This document shows, piece by piece, positions 1 to 7,654 of a stretch of DNA of 64,000 nucleotides. Position numbers and translations under genes: made by a program. The notes beneath the pieces were generated by a model that had not been told where the DNA came from, did not search any database, and was given only the letters and a program-made list of their open reading frames with translations. This stretch comes from Clostridia bacterium (GTDB lineage: Bacteria > Bacillota > Clostridia > Christensenellales > Borkfalkiaceae): the NCBI GenBank assembly GCA_017465865.1, contig JAFTVF010000007.1, forward strand, positions 44,134 through 108,133, in the 5' to 3' direction. Every line of letters begins with the position of its first letter. Position 1 is the first letter of the stretch.

Positions 1-14
1 TATTTATACCCGAA

Positions 15-38
15 AATATATTATTATAATAATATATT
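15..38. repeat. 24-bp perfect A/T palindrome
   Basis: Bases 15-38 read the same on both strands and contain only A and T. The flanks CGAA and TTCG nearly extend the symmetry. It lies beyond the terminator of the first minus-strand gene, in a spacer whose other neighbour is outside the window. It could be an operator half-site pair or part of an AT-rich promoter of the gene to the left; nothing decides between these. Confidence 0.5.
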
Positions 39-121
39 CGACAAAACTTTGCGATTTCCTCTTTTTTTTAGAAAATTTTCGAAAAATTTTTTGATTTTTT
101 CGATTTTCGGGCTTTTTTTAT

Positions 122-152
122 AAAAAACAAGCGGCACGGACAGCCGTACCGC
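122..152 (-). terminator. intrinsic terminator after the CrtO-like gene
   Basis: On the minus strand a 9-bp stem (bases 152-144 with 139-131, one G-T pair) and a 4-base loop are followed directly by a T-rich run (130-122). It lies about 20 bp past the stop codon of the minus-strand gene ending at 173, so it closes the plsC-like/crtO-like unit. Confidence 0.85.
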
Positions 153-172
153 CATAGTTTTTCTTTTTTTAC

Positions 173-754
173 TTACGCCGCTTGCTGCGCGCGCTGTTGC
201 TTTTTCAAGTTGCTTTTTCTTAAAATTTCCAGCTTGTACGAATTATACCGCAAAATGAACAGCGAGGGTAAATTGAGTAACAAGTTGACGATCGCCACAG
301 GAATAGACACCGCAAACCAGATCCCCGTCAACGGAAAAAACAACAAAATCGCAAAGCCCAAAAACAGACTGAGGAAATGTCCCAGCTCGCCGTAGCAGGC
401 TTCGAGCAAAAACCGATCGAGGTATTCCACGCTTTTAGGATCGGCGATCTTGTTTTTCCGAAAGCCCGTAAAATGCCCGATTTCGGGGACTTTGTCTTTC
501 CATTTACGGATTTTGAGTTTTTCGTAAAATTTCTTTTCTTTCGCTGATACGGTGTAAATTTTCTTCTCGTGATTCGCGCATTTCGCGGGCAGAAGCCGCG
601 AGGCGGTCGCCACCAGCGCGTCCACGAGGATCACGAGCACGACGGCGAGCGCGGTAAAGCCGAGCACGTATAAAAAGCTCAATCCGCTGACCAGCGTTAC
701 GATCGCAGATATCACCAAAATACAGGCGAAAATGATAAGCAGGTATAGTTTCAT
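173..754 (-). CDS. CrtO-like membrane acyltransferase
   Basis: A 193-residue integral membrane protein with two N-terminal hydrophobic segments (about 1-50) and further ones at about 125-165. The motif IRKWKDKVPE near residue 82, a conserved Glu-His stretch (GELGHF) near 122 and the C-terminal NLPSLFILRYN block match the layout of glycosyl-4,4'-diaponeurosporenoate acyltransferase (CrtO), which esterifies a glycosylated carotenoid with a fatty acid in staphyloxanthin synthesis. No carotenoid genes are visible here, so the real acceptor is unknown; another glycolipid is possible. The start codon overlaps the stop of the upstream acyltransferase gene by four bases (ATGA), which implies translational coupling and a shared lipid-modifying role. 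Confidence 0.7.
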   Translation of the reverse strand: MKLYLLIIFACILVISAIVTLVSGLSFLYVLGFTALAVVLVILVDALVATASRLLPAKCANHEKKIYTVSAKEKKFYEKLKIRKWKDKVPEIGHFTGFRKNKIADPKSVEYLDRFLLEACYGELGHFLSLFLGFAILLFFPLTGIWFAVSIPVAIVNLLLNLPSLFILRYNSYKLEILRKSNLKKQQRAQQAA

Positions 755-1620
755 TCTTCTTTCGTTCCTTCCGTGATCTTTTCTTCTTCTGCATATACGA
801 GCGGTATTCCGTAGACCTCCTCGTATTTTGCCTTACACAGCGCATACGCCTCGTTCATCATCTTTTCCGCGCCCGCTTTTTCGCCGAGCGTGGTATCGGG
901 ATAAATCGGCGGCATGATATGTAAGGTATGCCGTTGAATGGGATAGCCGTCGCCATCCAGCCGCGTATCGTCCGTCATCGTGATAAACGTGGGCAACACG
1001 GGTACGCCCGCACGGTACGCCATCTTAAACCCGCCGACCTTAAACGGACGGGGCTTTTTATAATTCCACCACATGCCCTGTTCGGGATAAATAAGAATAC
1101 TCTCGCCCCGTTTTAACAGCGTATTCACCGCGGACATAAAATTCATCATCGTACGGCGGTTGCGGGATAAAGGCAGGGTATTGCAATGACGGAATAAAAA
1201 TCCGTACAGCCCGGGGAAATTCGTGTAATTCCCCTCGCGAATGATCTTGTAGAGATATTTTCTCGGCAACGCCTTGCGAATACAATGGAATACGATATAA
1301 TTATCGAACGCCGAAAAATGGTTACAGGTAACGATCGCGCCGTTTTTCAGCGCGGAAAGATGCTCCTTGCCCGTTACCCCGTCGATCACCAAAATATCTT
1401 TCTTGATAAGTTTAAGGAAATACCGATCGCCGATAAAATTCGCGATCCTGCGCGAAAGCTTGCTCTTGAATTTTTTACAAAGATAATCTACCTGATCGGG
1501 CAACAGCTCGGGCGCTTCGGGATCGTTTTCCACGTCCTCGTCAAATCTGCCCGCTTTTTCGTATTCTTGAATACGCTCTAATATTTCCAATCTCTCGGGG
1601 GAAATTTTCGTTAAATCCAT
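751..1620 (-). CDS. PlsC-type lysophospholipid acyltransferase
   Basis: 289 residues. The HX4D catalytic motif is H101-D106 (NHFSAFD), and the glycerol-phosphate binding block appears as YPEQG at 178-182, a variant of the usual PEGTR form. A short hydrophobic-basic segment near 60-75 probably seats it on the membrane. The family transfers acyl chains to 1-acyl-glycerol-3-phosphate; the altered second motif and the roughly 90-residue N-terminal extension leave the exact acceptor open. It overlaps the downstream CrtO-like acyltransferase by four bases, so the two probably act on related envelope lipids. The glycosyltransferase upstream may belong to the same transcript. Confidence 0.8.
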   Translation of the reverse strand: MDLTKISPERLEILERIQEYEKAGRFDEDVENDPEAPELLPDQVDYLCKKFKSKLSRRIANFIGDRYFLKLIKKDILVIDGVTGKEHLSALKNGAIVTCNHFSAFDNYIVFHCIRKALPRKYLYKIIREGNYTNFPGLYGFLFRHCNTLPLSRNRRTMMNFMSAVNTLLKRGESILIYPEQGMWWNYKKPRPFKVGGFKMAYRAGVPVLPTFITMTDDTRLDGDGYPIQRHTLHIMPPIYPDTTLGEKAGAEKMMNEAYALCKAKYEEVYGIPLVYAEEEKITEGTKEE

Positions 1621-1654
1621 ACCTGCCTACCTCATTTTCAAAAAAACGCTCAAT

Positions 1655-1685
1655 CGGCGGAACGCTTTCGTCCCGCCGTTTTTTC
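1655..1685. terminator. hairpin between GT8 and plsC-like genes
   Basis: A 10-bp GC-rich stem with a 4-base loop at 1655-1678 lies in the 69-bp gap between the GT8 and acyltransferase genes. On the plus strand it is followed at once by TTTTTT. On the minus strand, the direction of both genes, a seven-T run begins about 9 bases after the stem. It would therefore be a weak or partial terminator for the GT8 transcript. Confidence 0.55.
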
Positions 1686-1689
1686 GCTT

Positions 1690-2616
1690 TTATTTTCCAA
1701 ACCGCTTGAAATAATTATCCTCGCGCTCCGCTTCTTTTACGGCAAGCGCCCGCAGCGCGACCTCGCTGTCCGCGTCCTTTTGTCTTTTCTCCGCGGAATA
1801 CGAGCGAAGCTCCCCTAAAATTCTTTCGTAGTACTCGCTTCTGCGCGCGTAGTGCCAGAAATGCTCCTTGAACAGGATATTGTCGTAATGCCAAGGCTTC
1901 ATCGTGAGATTGTAATGAATGAGCTTCGGCGTTTCGCCCTCGCCGCCGATCGGCATTTTATTCCATTCGCCGCCGACGAAAACGATCTTGTCTTTACAGA
2001 TGACGTTGAGATAATCCTGATCCTGCGCCACGGAGAATTTATAGGCTTTCAACAGCCCGCAGAATTTTCCGTAAAAATCGCTCTTTCTGAACTCGTTCAA
2101 ATTCATCAAAATAACGCCCGCGTTGAAATATTTCTCCGCCGTCACGCCCAGCGTTTCTTTCGTATACAAACGGAATTCGGGCACGACCGCCACCGCTTCG
2201 TCGGGAACAGCGCCGATCAGGTTATCGCTAAGCTCGGTGTTGAACAGCTCGCTGATGTCGCCGAGCACGATCGTATCGCTGTCGATATACAACGCCTTTT
2301 CGTATTCGGGGAACATGTTCGCGATAAAGATACGGTAATACGTAGCGCCCGTGTAATAATCGCGGAGCTGTAACGAATTTTTCACTTCCTCCAACTTTTC
2401 CGAAACGTCGATAAAATGAATACCGAAATTTTCGTCTTGGAACTTCATTACTCTTTCGGTAGCGTTTTCATGGATATCCGCGTTGAGGATATAAATTTCG
2501 TAGCGGTATTCTTTACTTGCGTTTTCTTTCAGCGAATCCAACGACACCGCCAAAAAAGGCAGGTAATTTTCGTCGGACGCATAAAAAATCGGAATGATTT
2601 TCTTTTCCTTTGCCAT
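1690..2616 (-). CDS. family 8 glycosyltransferase
   Basis: 308 residues of the GT8 (LgtC/GspA/glycogenin) fold. The N-terminus IPIFYASDENY is the nucleotide-sugar entry motif, and the metal-binding DXD is D112-S-D114 in ALYIDSDTIVLGD. FNAGVILMNL near 163 and the C-terminal IHYN...KPWHY region, which holds the second metal ligand, are also present. Such enzymes move galactose or glucose from UDP-sugar to lipid or polysaccharide acceptors with retention. No transmembrane segment is seen, so it acts in the cytosol or at the membrane face. Its neighbours are lipid acyltransferases, which suggests glycolipid or cell-wall glycan synthesis; the acceptor cannot be told. Confidence 0.85.
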   Translation of the reverse strand: MAKEKKIIPIFYASDENYLPFLAVSLDSLKENASKEYRYEIYILNADIHENATERVMKFQDENFGIHFIDVSEKLEEVKNSLQLRDYYTGATYYRIFIANMFPEYEKALYIDSDTIVLGDISELFNTELSDNLIGAVPDEAVAVVPEFRLYTKETLGVTAEKYFNAGVILMNLNEFRKSDFYGKFCGLLKAYKFSVAQDQDYLNVICKDKIVFVGGEWNKMPIGGEGETPKLIHYNLTMKPWHYDNILFKEHFWHYARRSEYYERILGELRSYSAEKRQKDADSEVALRALAVKEAEREDNYFKRFGK

Positions 2617-2703
2617 ATTTATCTTTTCTCCTATCTATTTTCTCAGTTAAACGATCGGGCACGGCAGTTACCGAAACCGCCCTCTTACCCGTCGGCGATA
2701 ACT

Positions 2704-2732
2704 ATTTTATATCATTTTTTTCCAAAACACAA
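2704..2732 (-). promoter_or_regulatory. promoter of the GT8 gene
   Basis: On the minus strand TTGTGT (2732-2727) and TAAAAT (2709-2704) are 17 bp apart, about 90 bp upstream of the GT8 start at 2616. The -35 box is weak, so this is the best candidate rather than certain. Confidence 0.5.
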
Positions 2733-2752
2733 CCCCGAAACCCCGTTTTTTG

Positions 2753-2802
2753 CTCTACTTGCCCAAAAATGCACTCTACTGACCAAAAAAAGCAACTCTA
2801 CT
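2753..2802. repeat. three imperfect tandem 21-22-bp repeats
   Basis: CTCTACT recurs at 2753-2759, 2774-2780 and 2796-2802, and the first two copies are followed by CCAAAAA-like A-runs. Read on the minus strand, AGTAGAG plus a T-run (an A-run in the third copy) repeats at 21-22-bp spacing. The third copy forms one arm of the adjacent terminator. Confidence 0.6.
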
Positions 2803-2814
2803 CACAGTAGAATT
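2784..2814 (-). terminator. terminator of the pepP-efp-dtd-MBL unit
   Basis: On the minus strand a 9-bp stem (2814-2806 with 2802-2794, one G-T pair) with loop GTG is followed by GC and then seven T. It lies 14 bp past the stop codon of the metallo-hydrolase ending at 2828. Confidence 0.8.
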
Positions 2815-2827
2815 GCCGTTTTTTGCT

Positions 2828-3691
2828 TCAAATTTCTATTTTCGATCCGTCAAACGTCGGTAAAAAACCATATTCTGCTTTCGCCTTTTCGAGCGTTTCC
2901 CGAAACGGCTCGTTGTTATGAGAATAATGCGTGATCGCATACCTGGTATGCCCGTCCGCAATCTTTCGGCGCAGAAATTCCGTTTGCATCGCCTTGTTGT
3001 CTTCCAAGCCCATATGCCTTGAAACCTCGCCCGCGGTGCGGAATAAAAAGGTACAGTCAAAGGTAACGAGATCGACGGTTTTGTTTTTTGCGGTAAGATA
3101 TTTTTCAAGATAATCGAGCGTTTCCGTCGGCAGTCTGCCCGTATCCGTTAAATGCAGATAGGCTTTCTCTCCTTTTTCGATGAGGTAGACGAACGCCCTT
3201 TCCGTTTTGCTGTGCTGGGCAAGAAGCGCGGTTGCCGTATATTCCCCGTCTTCTTTTTTCCCAAACGAGAATGGCGAAAACGGCTGAATTTCCCGTACGC
3301 GGATATTCTGTGCGACCTCCGTACGAAGCTCGCGGCGGGTACATTCCGCAAAGATTTTCACCACTTCGGCGTTGCCGAAGATCGTGAGCGGCGAAGAAAG
3401 CTCCGAGCAATATTTATAACCGCGGAGAATGAAATCGTGCGCGTAAAAATGGTCCATGTGGCTGTGGGTGATAAGGAGATACTGCAATTTTGCAAGATCG
3501 ACGTTAAAGCGCAGGGCGTGATAATAGGCGTCGGGAGGGAAATCGATCCCGACGGTATCGTCTAAAATGAGTTGTGAACGGGTATGGTATTCGCTTTCTC
3601 CGCGTTTTCTGATCTCGCGACAGGTATCGCACTTACAGAACATCGCAGGTACGCCCTCCGCCGCGCCCGTGCCCAAAAATTGCAGCTCCAT
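2828..3691 (-). CDS. MBL-fold metallohydrolase, PhnP-like
   Basis: 287 residues. The zinc-binding signature HSHMDH sits near residue 80 after a LLIT strand, and CXC...C cysteines near 20 (FCKCDTC) match the extra zinc site of PhnP-type phosphodiesterases. A late THYSH near 252 supplies further ligands. PhnP family members cleave cyclic phosphodiesters of ribose or nucleotides; no other phn genes are present, so the substrate here is unknown. I start it at the ATG at 3691, which follows the dtd stop by two bases. The longer open frame to 4153 only reads through dtd in a wrong frame. Confidence 0.8.
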   Translation of the reverse strand: MELQFLGTGAAEGVPAMFCKCDTCREIRKRGESEYHTRSQLILDDTVGIDFPPDAYYHALRFNVDLAKLQYLLITHSHMDHFYAHDFILRGYKYCSELSSPLTIFGNAEVVKIFAECTRRELRTEVAQNIRVREIQPFSPFSFGKKEDGEYTATALLAQHSKTERAFVYLIEKGEKAYLHLTDTGRLPTETLDYLEKYLTAKNKTVDLVTFDCTFLFRTAGEVSRHMGLEDNKAMQTEFLRRKIADGHTRYAITHYSHNNEPFRETLEKAKAEYGFLPTFDGSKIEI

Positions 3692-3693
3692 CG

Positions 3694-4131
3694 TTATATC
3701 TCCAACAGTATCGTAACCGGTCCGTCGTTGTGTTGCTCGATTTGCATATCCGCGCCGAACACCCCTTTTTTCACCGTAACGCCGTAAGAAGAAAGCTCGT
3801 TGACCGCAAAGTCGTATAACGGTCGTGCTTTTTCGGGACGTTCCGCAAGCGTAAAGCTGGGTCTGTTCCCGTGCGACGCGTCGCCGTAAAGAGTGAATTG
3901 CGACACCAGCAGCACTTCTCCGCCGACGTCTTTTACAGATAAGTTCATTTTGCCGTTCTCGTCCTCGAAGATACGAAGCCCCGCGATCTTTTTGGCAAGA
4001 TACGCCGCTTCCTTTTCGGTATCCCCGACTTTTACGCCCAAAAACACCGTCAAACCGAACGGGATCTCGGAAATAAGCTCTCCGTCTACTGACAAGGTCG
4101 TTTTCTTTACACGCTGTACCACTGCTTTCAT
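3694..4131 (-). CDS. dtd: D-aminoacyl-tRNA deacylase
   Basis: 145 residues, the normal length for Dtd, which hydrolyses D-amino acids (and Gly mischarged on tRNA-Ala) from tRNA. Visible signatures are the N-terminal MKAVVQRV strand, SQFTLYGD near 78 with the catalytic region, and GPVTILLE at the C-terminus containing the cross-subunit Gly-cisPro motif. The start at 4131 is chosen because AAGGAGAACGTT lies directly upstream; an in-frame start 17 codons earlier would add a non-conserved tail. It follows efp and precedes the MBL hydrolase by two bases. Confidence 0.95.
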   Translation of the reverse strand: MKAVVQRVKKTTLSVDGELISEIPFGLTVFLGVKVGDTEKEAAYLAKKIAGLRIFEDENGKMNLSVKDVGGEVLLVSQFTLYGDASHGNRPSFTLAERPEKARPLYDFAVNELSSYGVTVKKGVFGADMQIEQHNDGPVTILLEI

Positions 4132-4154
4132 AACGTTCTCCTTCCTTGTACAAG

Positions 4155-4185
4155 AAAACGCAGGATAGGTCGTATCCTGCATTTT
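4155..4185 (-). terminator. hairpin between efp and dtd
   Basis: On the minus strand an 8-bp perfect stem (4180-4173 with 4167-4160) with a 5-base loop is followed by GTTTTC. It lies in the gap between efp and dtd. The short T-run suggests attenuation rather than a full stop, which would set lower dtd expression relative to efp. Confidence 0.55.
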
Positions 4186-4216
4186 CCGTTTTTGTTAAAG
4201 CAAGTATTGATCGTAA

Positions 4217-4780
4217 TTATACGCGGCTCATGTATTCGCCCGTTCTCGTATCGATACGGATCGTTTCGCCCTCTTCTACGAACATAGGAACTTGAATGGT
4301 CGCGCCCGTTTCCACTTTCGCGTTCTTCATAACGTTGGTAGCGGTGTTGCCTTTAACGCCGGGTTCTGCCTCGATGACTTTGAGTTCAACGAAGTTTTCG
4401 GGTTCAACGGAGAACGCTTTGCCGTAAAGGAATTTTACGGTAACGGTATCGTTTTCCTTGATATATTTCAGCGCTTCTTCTACCTGATCGAAGGAAAGCA
4501 TTTCCTGATTGTATTCCTCGTCCATGAATACGTAGAACTCGCCGTCAAAGTAGGAATACGTCATCTTCTTGGTTTCTACCTGCGCCGTTTCGAGCTTGGT
4601 CGTAGGGTTAAAGGTTTCGTTGGATAAAACCTGTCCCGTAACCACGTTTTTCAGGGTCGTTCTTACGAACGCCGCGCCTTTACCGGGCTTTACGTGCTGG
4701 AAGTCGGTAACGGTGTAAACGCCGCTCTTGTACTCGAAAGTTGCGCCTTTACGAATATCGCCTGCCAAAATCTGTGCCAT
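4217..4780 (-). CDS. efp: translation elongation factor P
   Basis: 187 residues, standard length. EF-P enters the ribosomal E site and helps peptide-bond formation at polyproline stretches. The conserved loop KPGKG places the tip lysine at K34, the residue that is modified in many bacteria. The N-terminal KOW-like domain and two OB-type domains are intact, ending in the usual [11 protein letters not shown]. It sits directly downstream of a pepP-like gene, an arrangement common in Firmicutes. A good Shine-Dalgarno (AAGGAGAAA) precedes the ATG. Confidence 0.97.
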   Translation of the reverse strand: MAQILAGDIRKGATFEYKSGVYTVTDFQHVKPGKGAAFVRTTLKNVVTGQVLSNETFNPTTKLETAQVETKKMTYSYFDGEFYVFMDEEYNQEMLSFDQVEEALKYIKENDTVTVKFLYGKAFSVEPENFVELKVIEAEPGVKGNTATNVMKNAKVETGATIQVPMFVEEGETIRIDTRTGEYMSRV

Positions 4781-4818
4781 ACAATTATTTCTCCTTGTAC
4801 ACTAATAATTTTCTTTTT

Positions 4819-5874
4819 TTATAAAATCACAAGCTCTCTGTCCGTTTTGGACATAAAACTCATCACTTTTCCGTCTTTTAAGGTGATCGTATCCTCGATC
4901 CGAATCCCGAACTCGCCCGCTTTGTACACGCCCGGCTCGTCCGAGAACACCATGTTGTCTTTCAATACCGTGTCGCTCCTTGGCGAAATGCCCGGCGCTT
5001 CGTGCACGTTCAAGCCGATTCCGTGCCCCAAAGAATGGGTGAATAATTCGCCCAAGCCCTGACTTTTCAGATACTCGCGCGCGATCGCGTCCCCCTCTTT
5101 GCCCGTCATACCGCTCGTCAAATTCTCTTTCACGAGGTTATGCGCGGTAAGCACGGCGGCGTACGCCTTTTTGAATTCCTCGTGCTTTCCGTCGTCGCCG
5201 AACAAAAACGTACGCGTGATATCCGAACAGTACCCGTTGACTCGGCAACCGAAGTCGATCAAAATTTCGTCGCCGAACGCAAGTTTCGTCAAACCCGTTT
5301 CGTGGTGCGGCACAGCCGCGTGCGCGCCGAACGCTACGATCGTTTCAAACGCCAGACCCTGCGCGCCGCGTTTGCGCATTTCGTATTCGAGCAACGCCGC
5401 AGCTTCCGTTTCCGTCATTCCCGCCTTGATCTGCGGCAACAGCGCGTTGAACGCGTCCTCGGCGATCTCGCATGCCTTTTGGATATTTTCAAGCTCCCAG
5501 TCGTTTTTCACCGACATTGCCGATTTCAACGGCTCGTCCACGTTTACGAGCTTTACGCCTGCATTTTCCAGCGTGAGATATTCCACGTGGGAGATCTGGT
5601 CAAACGAAACGCCTACGCTTTGATAGCCTTTCAGCCGCTCCAGAATTTCGCTCTGTTTATACAGAACGGGCGTTACGTCCGTGCCACTTAGCAGTTTTTC
5701 CGCGGCTTCCATATACCGCATATCCGTATACAGCGTCGTACCCGTTTCGTCCACGATCACACAACCGTTCTCAGGCTCGATCCCCGTCAGATACCGAAGC
5801 AAAAACAAACACGAGGTCGTAATCGCTTCGCAACCGCATAACGGCAGGACTTTTTTTCCGTTCGTTCGTACCAT
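4819..5874 (-). CDS. pepP: Xaa-Pro aminopeptidase (M24B)
   Basis: 351 residues with an N-terminal creatinase-like domain (about 1-120) and a C-terminal pita-bread domain. Metal ligands are visible in order: the two Asp of LIDFGCRVNGYCSDITRTF, His in HSLGHGIGL, Glu in DEPGVY and Glu in IRIEDT; the HAAVPHH block also fits. The family removes N-terminal residues that precede proline, in the cytosol. Promoter and Shine-Dalgarno (AGAGGAAG) lie just upstream. It heads the pepP-efp-dtd-MBL unit. Confidence 0.9.
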   Translation of the reverse strand: MVRTNGKKVLPLCGCEAITTSCLFLLRYLTGIEPENGCVIVDETGTTLYTDMRYMEAAEKLLSGTDVTPVLYKQSEILERLKGYQSVGVSFDQISHVEYLTLENAGVKLVNVDEPLKSAMSVKNDWELENIQKACEIAEDAFNALLPQIKAGMTETEAAALLEYEMRKRGAQGLAFETIVAFGAHAAVPHHETGLTKLAFGDEILIDFGCRVNGYCSDITRTFLFGDDGKHEEFKKAYAAVLTAHNLVKENLTSGMTGKEGDAIAREYLKSQGLGELFTHSLGHGIGLNVHEAPGISPRSDTVLKDNMVFSDEPGVYKAGEFGIRIEDTITLKDGKVMSFMSKTDRELVIL

Positions 5875-5893
5875 ACTCTTCCTCTTATTCTAT

Positions 5894-5922
5894 ATTGTAG
5901 CAAAAATTTTCCCGTTCGTCAA
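5894..5922 (-). promoter_or_regulatory. promoter of pepP-efp unit
   Basis: On the minus strand TTGACG (5922-5917), a 17-bp spacer and TACAAT (5899-5894) lie about 20 bp before the pepP start, leaving a short leader that still includes the ribosome binding site. Confidence 0.8.
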
Positions 5923-5949
5923 GTGTACGGCGATCAATCGCGAGGATTT

Positions 5950-6795
5950 TTATTGCCCAAAATACACTTTTTTCATATACGCGGCGTCTTCCGCCTGCGT
6001 ACCCGCGCTTTCGCTCACGATATACGGCTCGAGCGCCAGCTCTTTCAAGGCAACCGCCAAAGGCTCAAACTCAGGTCCGAACACGTCGTCCTCAAACGTA
6101 AGATGCTTGATCTCGCCTTTCGCGGAATACATGATCTTCGAAAAATGCACGTGGAAATGTTTCATTCGCTCGTAACCCAGCTCGTCGAGCATATACTGCA
6201 AACGGCTCTTATAATCTTGAACCGTTTTCAACGAGCCTTGCTCGCGCGCGTTGATATGCCCGAAATCCACGCAGGGCGTGAACACGGGATCGATCTTACA
6301 AAACAGCACGATCTCCTCCACCGTGCCGATCTGCGCGAGCTTGCCCATCGTTTCGGGACAAAAAATCATATCTTGCATACTATTGAGATAAATATAATCG
6401 CGGAGAATTTTCAAGCGTTCCTCGGTCAAAGCAACCGCTTCTTCGCGGCTCGCCTTGCCCTGTGCCGCGGGGTGAAACACCACTCTTTTTCCACCCATGT
6501 ATTTAAGCATTTTCGCCGTATCGAGAATATACCCGTAGGATTTCGCCGCCATTTCGTCGTCAGGGTTCGCAAGATTGACAAAGTACGGCGCGTGCGCGGA
6601 TATCTCCACGCCCTCGGACGCAAACGCCTCGCCGATAGAGATCGCCTTATCTTCCGTCATTCTAACCCCTCTGCCGAACGAGTATTCGAAACAGTCCAGA
6701 CCGCGTTTTTTTACAAACGCCGCCGCTTCTTCCGTATGCGAATACCCCTCCGCGTAAAAACTCTCGCAGTTACCGCTCGGCCCGAATTTAATCAT
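5950..6795 (-). CDS. endonuclease IV-like TIM-barrel enzyme
   Basis: 281 residues of the AP endonuclease 2 / deoxyribonuclease IV family. Candidate zinc ligands fall in the usual blocks: SAHAPYF near 84, FHPA near 122, PETMGK near 164, CVDFGHINA near 192, HFHVHFSK near 228 and ESAG near 266. Nfo enzymes cut DNA at abasic sites; the same barrel also occurs in sugar isomerases, but the ESAG and DFGH blocks favour the nuclease. The start overlaps the end of ribF by eight bases, making it the last gene of the pheST unit. Confidence 0.8.
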   Translation of the reverse strand: MIKFGPSGNCESFYAEGYSHTEEAAAFVKKRGLDCFEYSFGRGVRMTEDKAISIGEAFASEGVEISAHAPYFVNLANPDDEMAAKSYGYILDTAKMLKYMGGKRVVFHPAAQGKASREEAVALTEERLKILRDYIYLNSMQDMIFCPETMGKLAQIGTVEEIVLFCKIDPVFTPCVDFGHINAREQGSLKTVQDYKSRLQYMLDELGYERMKHFHVHFSKIMYSAKGEIKHLTFEDDVFGPEFEPLAVALKELALEPYIVSESAGTQAEDAAYMKKVYFGQ

Positions 6796-7654
6796 GCTCT
6801 CTTACCGTCCTTATATCTTTGATTAGCTGCGCTTTCAGATCTTCCGCGCCGTCGAATTTACGGATATCCCGCAGATACCGCACGAACTCGACTTTGAGCG
6901 TACACCCGTACAAATCCCCGTCAAACCCGTCCAAATACGTTTCCGTCCACACTTTTTCGTCCGCAAACGTGGGGCGTGCGCCGTAATTCGTAATCCCTTT
7001 ATACGTTTTCCCGTCCACCGCAACGCGCGTTTCGTATACTCCCTTTTTTAAGGGGCATTTGCCTTGCGGATAGGCGATATTCGCCGTCGGAAACCCGATC
7101 GTGCGCCCGACCTGTCTATCCTTTTGTACTTCTCCCATAAGGAAAAACCGTTCGCCCAAAAGCGCGGTCGCTTTTTCCGTTTCGCCCGCGCCGACCAGCG
7201 TTTTTATATAGCGCGAACTGACTTTTTCGCCGTCGATTTCCACCAGCGGAAGCACTTCAACGCATACCTGCCCGACTTTTTTTAGAGTTTCGGGCGTACC
7301 CACCGCCTGTGCGCCGAAACGGAAATCTTCCCCGCAAACGAAAAGTTTCGGAGAAAACTCCCGCCGCAAAAGGCGTATAAATTCGTCGGGGGAAAGGTCT
7401 TTGATCTCGGAAAAGGGCAACTCGAACACGAAATCCACGCCGTTCTCCTTAAAAATCCGTTCCCTTTCGGCAAAGGTGAACAGTCCGTCCTCTTTACCGC
7501 CGACGATGGTCATGATCCCGACGGGAAAACCGCTGTCTTTCGCGCACGCGAGCAAACGGCGGTGTCCTACGTGCAAGCCGTCAAACCCGCCGAGCAGCAT
7601 CGCCGTACCCGCCGCAATATTCCGTTTTTCCGTCAGAAACACTCTTTTTAACAT
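6788..7654 (-). CDS. ribF: bifunctional riboflavin kinase / FAD synthetase
   Basis: 288 residues. The N-terminal nucleotidyltransferase domain carries GGFDGLHVGH (residues 22-31). The C-terminal kinase domain begins at GRTIGFPTANI near 182 and includes the GVYETRV and NYGARPTF blocks. Together they turn riboflavin into FMN and then FAD. The start codon lies inside the last codons of truB (7-bp overlap), the common truB-ribF pairing. The length is a little under that of typical RibF (305-315) but no motif is missing. Confidence 0.95.
   Translation of the reverse strand: MLKRVFLTEKRNIAAGTAMLLGGFDGLHVGHRRLLACAKDSGFPVGIMTIVGGKEDGLFTFAERERIFKENGVDFVFELPFSEIKDLSPDEFIRLLRREFSPKLFVCGEDFRFGAQAVGTPETLKKVGQVCVEVLPLVEIDGEKVSSRYIKTLVGAGETEKATALLGERFFLMGEVQKDRQVGRTIGFPTANIAYPQGKCPLKKGVYETRVAVDGKTYKGITNYGARPTFADEKVWTETYLDGFDGDLYGCTLKVEFVRYLRDIRKFDGAEDLKAQLIKDIRTVREHD

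Noticed and set aside
2753-2802. Short repeats as a CRISPR array
   Set aside because: Units are 21-22 bp, imperfect, directly adjoining and without spacers; no cas genes are near.
3692-4153. N-terminal extension of the MBL hydrolase
   Set aside because: It reads dtd in a wrong frame; the ATG at 3691 starts the conserved MBL fold.
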